From the NCBI GenBank assembly GCA_036023115.1, contig JAYKKT010000076.1, forward strand, positions 5,208,001 to 5,272,000: a DNA stretch of 64,000 nucleotides, in the 5' to 3' direction. The stretch is from Brasenia schreberi. Lineage: Eukaryota; Streptophyta; Magnoliopsida; Nymphaeales; Cabombaceae. The notes under the pieces are model-generated. The model did not search any database and was not told where the DNA came from. It saw only the letters and a program-made list of their open reading frames with translations. Every line of letters begins with the position of its first letter. Position 1 is the stretch's first letter. Below, one piece after another: positions 10,249 through 22,200 of this stretch. Both the position numbers and the translations under genes were made by a program.

Positions 10249-13200
10249 GTATCCTGGCTCTGCAGAAATCGGATAGGAAAGCTTCTTCCTTTTCAGCTTT
10301 TATTATTTTTTTTAAAGCTTGTCTTCACGTTTAATCCGGGTATCGGTCTTGTGGGCGGTAAGATCCTGATAGGATCTTCAAGATTTCTCCCGGATTAGTG
10401 TTTTTCTGTTCTGTGCTTCTTAACTCTTTCTATCAGAGGAATTCGTGGCGCATACCTCGAATGTTAATTGCTTGAAAATCGGGAAGAAATCCTCGAGAGT
10501 CGTCGTCACCGGTGGGGAGGATCACAAAGTTAATCTTTGGGCGATCGGGAAGCCCAATTCCATCCTGGTTTGTTCGATCCCTCTCCTCTCGTTTTTCTCC
10601 CCTTATGGTAGTTTTCATCCGGAAGTTGTACGCTGTGTTGCTTTAGTAACATTTAGGCCCAACTTTTCTTCGTGCTCAGGAGAAAATTCGTGATTTTGTG
10701 TGGTGGGATGTCGTTGTTTGAGAGGATTCCAGAGGAGTAGTAGATAGTCTTAGGGATGTATGCATGATGGGTTCTTGAAAGTTCGTTTCTGAAGTGTTTT
10801 TGCTATTGTAAGCTGTTATTTGGTGTATTCGAACGTGAAGATGTTTTGCACTGACCACAAACGGCTGGCTTTCGTTATTGTTTTGAGATTTCTCCTTTTA
10901 TCTTCTTAGTTCCTGTTACACATTTCTAGTCAGTAATGAGGGTCAGTGACTGAACCAACCTTGGAATCGATTTAGTGCCTTCTCAATGCTATTGACATTT
11001 TGGACTTGAGAGTTATAATACTCTTCTGGGGAGTATATCTGCTTCTTCTTGCAGTTCTTTACAGAGGCTAAAATATTTGTTTGTCTTGAACATTTTGAGG
11101 ATAAGACTGCTAGGATTGTTGTTTTTGGTCCCTGGGAGACTGGGTATTTTCCTGTAATGGTTTTGAATTTCTAAAATGCAGGATTGCAGGAAAAGCTTAA
11201 ATGGGCATCTGAGATTCTTTAGTACTACGATTGAAAACTTAGTGTTAGTGACACCACTTTGCTTAGAAACTTAGCGGGTAGAAAAGTCTGCTATTTTTGC
11301 CTCTTTAACGAGATGGAACTTTGGCTTGAATGTCAAGTATCAAATGGATATAGAGGTGCTGAATGTTACATAATGCATCACTGTGACAGATATATCTTTT
11401 TGTGTGTTGTTCCACTGTCGCGTTTCAGTTTTACCTTTGTCAGAGTCAATCTAGTGAAAGAGGGTACACCCTTGTGTTTAATATATACCTTATTTTGTCT
11501 TAAATCTACAGAGCCTATCTGGTCATACAAGCCCTGTTGAGTCCGTAACATTTGACTCTTCGGAAGTTTTGGTGGTTGCTGGAGCCTCCAGTGGCACAAT
11601 AAAGCTCTGGAATTTGGAAGAAGCAAAAAGTGAGTCTCATGGAGGTTAAGAGTCCCTGAGGTACCATTTCACTAGTTAACTTTTGTGACCATGGAGTTGA
11701 TGATCTTGTGAATGTTTTTCCTGTGTTGGTTCTATGCTACTATGGCTTGGGCACAGTTGTTCGGACTCTTACAGGACACAGATCAAATTGTATATCTGTC
11801 GATTTCCATCCTTTTGGCGAGTTCTTTGCATCTGGTTCTTTGGACACTAATTTGAAGTTATGGGACATGAGAAAAAAAGGTTGTATTCATACATACAAAG
11901 GGCATACAAGAGGAGTTAATGCCATCAGATTCACTCCAGATGGTCGGTGGGTTGTCTCTGGAGGTGAAGATCATGTTGTGAAGGTAACTATGGGACGCCA
12001 CATGCTTTTTCCACCATTCTAGGAGAAGAGCTTCTTTGCGAATTTATACGTGCATCTACACACACGTAAATATACATTGAGATGTTGATTATTGTTATTT
12101 GAACAGTTGTGGGATTTGACCGCTGGAAAGCTCTTGCATGATTTTAAGTTTCATGAAGGAAAAATACAGTGCATAGATTTTCATCCTCACGAATTTCTCC
12201 TTGCAACAGGTTAGTTTCTTAATTTGGTGGTGAAGCTTAAAGTCATGAAAGACTTCAAGTTTTCATTGTGTGTAAATACATGACAGATGATATTTAAACT
12301 GTTTCTTGTTCTATGATTGTTTTTCTGACTTCATGAGATGTTAGTGACACAAATCTTTGTTATACACCAACACCAACAACTACAACTAAGCCTTTTCCCA
12401 TAATACACAAATCTTTGCTCTAATTGCATAAAATTCACTAAGTATTGAATATGGTGTACACAATTTTATTGATGACTATTGTTATGTTGAAGTTGATCTC
12501 TGATTGATGCTTGGAGGATGCTGAAAGTAACTTAAGTCAAAATGTCATTTTGTATTTTTATGTTTTCTGTTAGATGCAGAAAGCAATGGCCAAGATTTGG
12601 TGAAGCCATCAAGATGTTTCAAAGTTACTTTTGTCATTCATATGCTTATTTCCACAGGACATATTTTAGGTTTACAAAGCAAAACCAAAACTAATTCTTC
12701 TCTCTCTCCATATATATGTGTATATATATATGTATATGGAGGTTGAGAATGGGAGTTACCTATACTTTTATTCAGGTTACACCCACCATGCCTATTGGGA
12801 CCTATCCAATGAAAGAGATAGATGATCTATATTCACAAAGCAAAAAGTAGTTCTTTTTAAAAATACAAAAGGATACAAAGTAAAACATAAGCTTTTTCAC
12901 TTTTTGCTTTTTAAATATAAACCATCAATCCTTTCGATTGGAGAATTTTGATGGGCATGGAGGGTCTAGCATGAATGGTAATGTAGGAACTCTCACTTTG
13001 GCTATATCTATATCTATATCAATATTTCTATCTATCTACCTAGTACATATATATATATATATATGTATATGCCTGGTTAAAAATGTTCCATGTCATGCTC
13101 ACGTATGACAAGATTCACATGTGAGATTGGTTATAAATAGTGTAACTCTTTGGAAAATTGAAATATCTCAAACACATAGTTACTTTTTTTCATTAACATT

Positions 13201-16200
13201 CTTTTTCACGGAAATATAAACTTAATTTATTCAATAAGACAACTTTAAAGTAAATGTAATAAGTGATTATGCATTGTAGAATCATCTTATTACATGGATT
13301 GCATGGTTATATCTATAATTTTTGGATCAAATGGACCACTGCTGAAGATAAAACTATATTTTTGCTCGAGGGTGGTTCGTGGATAAGGCCATAAAGGAAA
13401 CCACCCTAGGTTGCCCAGTTTTAAACTCGTCACAGTATCAATTTTTAGGCCCCTTCCTGGTCAATCGTTAGTTACTGCAAATAAGCATCAAGGAAGAACC
13501 ATCCTCTTTGTGGTCTAATTACTCTTCTATAGATGATCAAAGAAACATCATTCTTTTTGGTAACTACTGTGACTTTGGTGTGAAATGAAGAAGCATAGCG
13601 AAAAAGAAGCTTTATAAAGCATCCAAGGATTCAGAGTTGCTGGTTAGATTAGCAATGCTCAGTCCATCTAACATGATAAAGACAAGCTATTGTATCAAGT
13701 AAGTTGGCCACCCAAATGATACCAAATGGGTAGTTTAGAATAACCCATATATCTGTTAGAAATCACATAAGCTACCTGAATTCATTTTTATTGAAGAATG
13801 AGATAATCCATATACAATCAACCACACAAGGCTTAACATTTATTGAATACAGGGTAAGTATTTATAGAGAGAAAGAAAGAGGAGTAAAAGCTAACAACAT
13901 TCAACTGAAGATAGCCCAACAGCTAGTAAAGTAGCCATTGGGGCCCCCTAGTGGCCTTGGTGCCAGGTAAACTTATGGGCCATATTGGTCTAACCTTATT
14001 ACATTTTAACACCCTTCCTCAAACTTATGGTGTGTATACCAAAAGTTTGTTTCAATCTTTCATGTGTGAACCCATACTGATTTTTTTAAAAGGAGAATGT
14101 TTAAGTGCAGAAATTTTTCCAAAGCTTCAACATAGTTTTTTTTTGTTCAATACTTTTGTATGTGCCTTTGTGCGTTGGAACTCACCTTGTGATCTACCTT
14201 AGGACATACCTACAACAAAACTTATAAAATTAATACCCAATGAAAGTATTAAGATCCCATAACTACAAACTTGAAAGCTTATGTTTTAAAAGTTCTTTAA
14301 TGAACAACATTGATAATCTAAGTAGGATTGTCAAATATAACAAATAATTTCGTGAATCACCACAAATTCGTGATATTACAAAAAAGCCTTGGTATACCAA
14401 ACAAGCTTTAAGGCTAAGCTCAAACCATCCAATTCAAACAAATGCCAAGGCCCTTAAATAACTCATAATGTCAAACGTGATTCTATAGTTCCAAGAATAC
14501 GATAATCCACCAAGATGATAAAAAAGTTTTAAATATATACAAAAAGATTTATAATCAACTTAATATTTTCTAAGAATCTTTTCAACAATGTTTGTCCCAA
14601 AAAACAAGAATTCTTCAATTGTAATTTTTATCATTCATACAAAATGCTCAAAAACTCTGCCCATGTAAGGGATCACCTTGCATTGCCGGTCCCAAGCCCG
14701 GATAAAGGAGGAGGGTTGTGTTAGGCTTCCGACAGCCAGCGTAAAACTTCGTCGGATTTTTACAACATGGATTACAAAAATTATGAGCATTGCTTTGGGG
14801 CGTCCCCGCCTAGCGACGTGCTGCAGAGCCCGAATGCAGTAAGAAGTAAGCAAGGGCCACTACATTTTCGCCTGAATGTAGTGAATCAATTGCAGAAACG
14901 GTTCCCACATCATGGACGGGTGTGGGTAAAGAAGTTAGTCCCACTACATTGCCGCCCGAATGTAGTGCAAAATTTTCAGAGAGGGTCTCCGCATTTTGAT
15001 TATGGACGGATGCGGGGGGGTAAGGAAGCTAGTCCTAGATAATAAGATTCGTATTGGTTCTTGGAATATCGGAACATTATCGAGTAAGCTAATGGAGGTG
15101 GTAGATACTATGATTCGGAGAAAGATTCATATTCTATGTTTACAAGAGACAAAATGGGTTGGAGAAAAAGCAAAGGAGATAGAGGATACAGGTTTTAAAT
15201 TATGGTACTCAGGTAAAGAAAAGGCTTGAAACGGAGTTGGTATTATCATATTTAAAGATTTAAAGGAGAGTGTAGTAGACATACAACGATATGGTGACCG
15301 AATCATGACGTTGAAATTAGTGTTAGGAGCAGAGGTTTTGAATATAGTTTGTGCTTACGCACCCCAAGTAGGACTAGAAGATAGTATAAAGACAGTTTTT
15401 TGGGAAGAGTTAGATAAGGTGTTTCAAAAGATTCCACAAAGGGAGATGATTTGTTTAGGAGGAGATTTAAATGGACATGTCGGTAAAGAGGCATTAGGAT
15501 ATCAAGGGATTCATGAAAACTTTGGTTTTGGGGATATAAACGAGGAAGGTAGGGAGATTTTAAATTTTGCTATGTCATTTGATCTCTTTATAGTCAATAC
15601 AATCTTCAAAAAATGAGATGAACATTTAATTACTTATAAGAGTGGCTTATCACAAACACAAATTGATTACTTTATTTGTAGAAAGAAAGAGCGTGTTGTA
15701 AAGATTGTAAGGTAATTCCTGGAGAAAGCTTAACCACCCAACATCGACTTTTAGTTATGGATTTACAAATAAAAAAATGGACAAAGAAGAAAAGAGTGCA
15801 TCGAGCGATTCGGACTAAATGGTGGAACCTCAAAAGCGAGAAAGAAGATATATTTAAACAGAAAGTCCTTCAAGGAGATGTTTGGAATTATGTTGGCACA
15901 CCCTGTGATATGTGGAACAATATAGCTATACATATTAGGAAAGTGGCGAAAGATGTGTTAGGGGTATCTAAGGGAGGTGTACCGGCACAAAAAGAAGCTT
16001 GGTGGTGGAGTGAAGTAGTACAAAATAAAATCAAGGCAAAGAGGGCATGTTACAAATTACATTATGCTAAGAAAACTAGTGAAACTTTAGAAGCTTATAA
16101 GAAAGCAAAGAAGGAAGCGAAAAAGGCCGTTAGTGAAGCAAAAGCTAAGATTTGGGATGACTTATATAAAAAACTTAACTCAAAAGAGGGTGAAAGAGAT

Positions 16201-19200
16201 ATTTTTAGGATAGCTAGGGCTAGAGATAAGAAAACTAAAGATCTTAATTATGTTAGATGCATAAAAGACGAGGATGAAAAAATTCTAGTGGCAAATGATG
16301 ATATAAGAAATAGATGGAAAAACTATTTTTATAATCTTTTTATTGAAAATAAAGATGTTAGTATTAGTTTAGGAGATTTAGCCAACTCACAAAAGTATAT
16401 AAACCACAATTTCTACCAACGTATTCAAAAGAATGAAGTCAAAGAGGCTCTTAAACATATGAAGGGTGGTAAATCGGTAGGACCAGATAATATTCCTATA
16501 GAAGTTTGGAAAATACTAGGAGAAATAGGAATCACTTGGCTCACAAGACTATTTAATGAAATATGGAAAAACCAAAAGATGCCCGAGGAATGGAGAGCAA
16601 GTACACTTATACCCATATATAAGAACAAGGGAGACATTCAAAATTGTGCGAATTATCGAGGTATCAAGTTAATGAGTCATACTATGAAATTATGAGAAAG
16701 AATTATCGAACGTAGGTTAAGACAAGTATCAAGTACAACAGAGAACCAATTTGGATTCATGCCAGGCAGATCTACTATTGAAGCGATTCACCTTTTGAGA
16801 CGTCTTATGGAACATTTTAGAGCAAAAAAAAAAGACCTTTACATGATATTTATTGATCTAGAAAAAGCTTATGATAGGGTACCCAGGGAAGTTCTTTGGA
16901 GAACTTTGGAAAAAAGAGGTATCCCATTGACATATATTAACCTTATAAGAGATATGTATGATGCAAAAACATGTGTGAGGACTCATGAAGGAACGACAGA
17001 CTTCTTTGAAGTTAATATTGGGTTACATAAGGATCAACTTTAAGTCCATACTTATTTATAATGGTGATGGATGAGTTAACTAAACATATTCAAGATGAAG
17101 TACCTTGGTGTATGTTATTTGCAGATGACATTATATTAGTGGAGGAGTTTAAAGAAAAAGTTAATAGAAAATTGGAACTATGGAGAGAAACATTAGAAAG
17201 CAAAGGCCTCTGACTTAGTAGAACAAAGACAAAATATATGGAATGCAAGTTTGATAATTTGGTTACCTCAGAGGATATAGAAATTAAAATTGACACACAT
17301 TGCATCCCTCAAAAGGAAAGTTTTAAATACCTAGGGTCACTTTTTGAGAGTGATGGAAGAATTGATGGAGATGTTACGCATAGAATTAATGTTGGTTGGT
17401 TAAAATGGAGAGGATCATCAGGTATTCTTTTGTGATAAGAAGATACCATTAAAGTTAAAAGGTAAATATTATAGAGCAGCAATTAGGCATGCCATGTTTT
17501 ATGGTTCTGAGTGTTGGGCAGTTAATCATCAACATGTACAAAAGATGTTTGTGACATAAATGAAGATGTTGAGATGGATGAGTGGTCATACAAGGAAAGA
17601 CCGTATACATAATGAGGTTATTAGAAACAAATTAGGAGTGGCACCAATAGAGGATAAAATGAGAGAACATCGTTTAAGATGGTTTGGACATATAGAAAGA
17701 AGATCAAAAGAAGAACCTGTAAGAAGGTTAGAAAAACTAAATTTGGAAAGTATTAAAAGAGGTAGAGGACGACCACAAAAGTGTTGGAAAGAAACAATAA
17801 AGAATGATCTAGCTGATTGGGAGTTAACTGCTAACATGGCACATGATAGGGATCTGTGGAAACAAAGAATCCATGTAGCCGACCCCGTCTAGTATGGGAA
17901 AAGGCTTAGTTGTTGTTGTTGTTGTTTTGTATACAAAATGCTCAAAATATAGCAAATGAATAGTAATACTAAAGGCAAAACTCTTTTTATGCATTATTTT
18001 CAAATACTTGTATCAAGCATAAGGTTATCAAGATACTAATAAGTGTATTTTAAACATTACTAATCTCCACCGAATAGCCAACAACGTGAAGCACTTTAAT
18101 TACATAGGTCTTTAACAAAAGGCCAACAAACGTGACATATAGCCACAACATGAAGATCTTAATCACATGAAAAAATGAAACTTCAAAGTTATCAAGATCA
18201 CATATTATCAAATAACTAAGTATGTCTCCAAACATTCACTGACCTCCAACCAATAGCCAACAACATGAATCACCTTAATCACAAAGGTTTTTAACAAAAG
18301 GCCAACAAAAGTAACATATATCAACAACACAGAGATCTTAAACGTATAAAGATGTTACTTATTGTCTAACAAAAAACAAACAAATTATCTTGTAAATGAG
18401 ACACCAAACAATTATCAAATAGCTAAAAATAAATAAGTTGGAAAGAGCACACCTGGATTGGCTCCAATCCTTATACCAAACAAGATCAAATCGAATCCAA
18501 ACAATGCCCCAAGTTTGGATCTAGGACCAACAAGTATCTTATATCTAACACAGAACGGGTCTAGATCTAAGATCGGATCTACGACCTGTTTGCATATAAA
18601 TGTCTCCTCTTTCTCATACAGAAAACAACATTCCATCTCTCTCTGCAACACCACACCCTCACCAGCTTCTTTGTTGCCGATCAACTAACCGCTATCAACT
18701 TTCCTCCCTCCTTCTCTCACTCTACGCATACCATCAAAGCCATTGTCGTCGATGCTGGCCACCACTCCAACATTGCTCACCACCATCGCTACCACCTTTA
18801 GCCTCCCCTCTCTCCTCTTCTTAATGGTGGTGGCAGTGAGTGATTGCAGACGGTGCCATTAGTTGGTGAGAGCGGGAGCGGTAAATCGACAGTGATATCT
18901 CTCCTAGAATGCTTCTACGACCCTAACTCTGGTTGCATCCTCATCGACGGTATCGACATCCCTGGCCTCTAATTTCGATTGCTCCCGCCAACAAATTGGC
19001 CTCCTTAACCAAAAGCCCATCCTCTTTAATGACACTATCCATGCCAACATCGCCTACGACAAGCACGACTTCCAATCACCGAAGACGAAATCGTTGCGGC
19101 CACTCGAGCGGCCAACACACACAAATTCGTGTCCATAGTTTGGGGGATACTACTTGCGAGTGGGCAAGCGTGGCGTCCAACTCTTCGACGATCAAAAGCA

Positions 19201-22200
19201 GCACATCACCATTGCCCAGGCCATCATCAAGGACCCAAAGATCATGCTTTTGGACGAGTTAGCTGGATGACCATCACCATCGCCCATCGGTTCTCGACCA
19301 TCTGGGGGTGCCAACGTCATTATCGTCATCAAGAACAGTGGCATCACCGAGCAAGGGAAGCACAAAGATTTCATTGCCATTAAAGATGACCTCCCTAGTT
19401 CAGGCGGACGCTATCAACGACAAGCAATGGCTTTATGGCTCTAACATGCTCTGATACCATGTTAGAAATCAGGTAAGCTACTTGAATTCATTTTGTTGAA
19501 TAATGAGATAATTCATATACAATCAACCACACAAGGCTTAACATTTATTGAATACAGAATAAGTATTTATAGAGAGAAAGAGAGAGGAGTGAAAGCCAAC
19601 AACGTTCATGTGAAGATAGCCCAATGGCTAGTAAAGTAGCTATTGTGTTGTGCCCCGGTGCCTGTTGGCCCTAGTGCTTATGGTATGACCCTGCTGGCTT
19701 AGGTCCATTGAGACCTGGTTACAAATATAAACTTATGGGCCCTATTGGTCCAACCCAATTACATTTTAACAGTATCATCTTTGCATTCATGCAACTACAC
19801 CTAGGCGCCGCTTCATATTACATGATACACATATAGAAGAGATTGATGCTTTGGTCTTCTTTTTATGTACCAATGTCCTTTATTATCAGTTTGATTAATC
19901 TATACAAACTTTTAAGAATTTAGAGAAAAAAATGTGATCGATTTTACAAACATGTATGGAATGCAGCATCAATCTTTCAAGAAGCTAGGAAGCACATCAA
20001 AGCTTGATATGAATGATGGACAAGAAGAAAAAAGAGGAAAGAAATGAATAACTTGAAGAAGAAGAAGAAGAGACAAAACACGAAGGAGAAAAGTGAAAAG
20101 GTGAGAAAAGAAGAAGAGAGAAAGAAAAAGAGGATAAAATGGTGAAAAACAATGGAGAAAACACTAAAAAGAAGAAAAAGATGTACTTGAGAGAGAAATG
20201 AACATGGAAGAGCTAATGAATCATGCCAAAGAGGGAAACGATAGAACGAGGGAGCCCTATTGGGCCTCGTTTCTCTTCTTGTTATGATTTACACAGAAAC
20301 ATTATTAACCTTATAAACTGAATTGGTCTTCATTCCATGTTGGGGGAATTATTGTCCACTTAATGTGAAAATGTAGCATTCTCTATGTGCTACATAACGC
20401 AATGCAATATAGCATGCACTATTTAGCATGTCTGTCGTACTTGTACCTAAGTGCTATGAACATACTTTATGGTACCATCTTTTGGTACAATGCTATTTGT
20501 GATATGTAGCATGCTATTAACAACATTGACTGTGAAGAAGGCTTAGGGATTCTTGAGTAAGTAATTTGTTGAATTGCTATAGAATTTTTTATTTATACAT
20601 CGGCATGGTCGTCCATATAAAGTGGGGTCCGTATTTGATGTAGAATAACAAAATTATCCCTATTACAAAACCTTATTGACTCAAATGCAAGATTTAATTC
20701 TCCTAGCTAACTACATGAACTTTTCTTATTACATAAACTTATAAACTAAGACTCTAACATAATAAATACTAGAATAATGCTAACAAAATGGAGCAACATT
20801 ATGAAAATGCCCCTCTATGTGCCAACTTTTTGTTGCTTTTCTTCCATGCATAGTCTTCCTCATGCTTATCCTTGAGACCCTCGTTATCTTAACATATGGT
20901 TGGTAGGATCCTCATTGACTTTTAACATTTAGCGGAGTTCTTTGCTTTCTCTCTCCCTTTGTCGCTTTCTTTGCTTTTTCTCTCTCTTCCTTTGCTTTTT
21001 CTCTCTCTTCCTTTCTCTCTTCTCTGAGTTCTCTCTTTATCAAACCATGTTCATTTCTCTCCGAGTTCCTTTGCTTTCTCTCTCTCTTCCTTTCTATGTT
21101 CTCTGAATTCTCCGAGTTCTTTGCTTTGTCTTTTCTTTCGTCCATATAATTCGTTTCATTGCTCAAATTAGATTGGTGTCATGGACCACCACACTTGTAG
21201 ATAAGTATAATATATTAGTTTCTTTTAATTCTTCTGCATAGTGCGTAGAACAATTTGGTTACATTTATGTTTTTATTTCTTAATATAAGTTTAACAATTC
21301 AATATCCATATGCCACATGAAATTTATTTTTCTTCTTCTTAGAATTTGTGTATTTAGTTTGATTCATATTTATGAAAGTTGTCATGTGTTTCTTGATATT
21401 TCTTAGAAATTAGAGAATTCATTATATATAATATTTTTTAATCATAAATAAAAGTTTATCGCTAAATCTGTTATATCCCTGCTATATCAGGATCAACTGC
21501 AAACAACTCGCAAATTGCTATTGGTAACATAGGCCCTCACTAACAATGCTCCAGTAGAACGCATTGTCATTAAATTATCTATTATCGGTAATCCACCTCT
21601 TACATGCTCGAGAATTAAGGAGTTTGAGGCTATCTTTTTGTATGTTCTTGAAGGAAAACCTTCTTGAAGTATGAAAATGGGCGAGATCCAAATTCTATTC
21701 CTAGCCAGCTTTGTTTTTCCAAATTCTCTGGAAAGACAATCGCATGTTAATTATGTAAAGCACTCGCATTAACCAGTACAAATTTGTCATAAATGGACAA
21801 GAGATATCCTCCAACATGTGACCAGTGTGTGTTCGTCTTCGCGTGCATTCATTTCACTCCTCCTTGGTGTGTGACATGTGTCTTTCAAGCGTGCAACTTT
21901 GTGTCCATTTTGCGCGAAATCATGCCCAACATGGATGGTTCTTCCAAGTATAAATAGGTACATTTTGTATCGAGAAAATAGTTAGTTTCTTATTAGAATA
22001 CATTTCATTTTGCAATTTTGCATCTTTGATTCGAACTCTTATTGACTGTCGTGTCGTGGTGGCTCTCCCCCAATTTTTATCATCCTTCATCTTCTTTGAA
22101 GGGTGTGTGTGTGGGGGGGGGGGGGGGTCAATCCAATCATTAGTTCTTAATAAGCAATTTTAGGTGACAAATCGATTCACACCCTATTCCATCTTTTCCT

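Larger units (their letters stand above)
13754..19771 (-). mobile_element. Non-autonomous LTR retrotransposon carrying a host-gene fragment and a nested LINE
   Basis: Two LTRs (13754-14011 and 19460-19771) bound the element. On the minus strand each starts TGTTAAAATGTAAT and ends TTTCTAACA. The 5' LTR (right) is followed by a tRNA-iMet primer site TGGTATCAGAGC (19459-19448), and the 3' LTR (left) is preceded by a purine tract GAGGAAGGG (14020-14012). Flanking ATATC and GTATC match in four of five bases, suggesting an old target-site duplication. No gag or pol remains. Removing the nested LINE leaves about 2.1 kb of internal sequence, of which 18860-19440 is ABCB-transporter-like. Confidence 0.82.

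Noticed and set aside
10227..10280. Longer exon 1 reading [18 protein letters not shown]
   Set aside because: Reading through the GTATCC donor loses the conserved LQEFVAH join, which the 22-nt exon restores exactly.
19129..19383. Functional small ABC protein
   Set aside because: Stops, frameshifts, a damaged signature motif and a missing D-loop segment show that it is a dead fragment.
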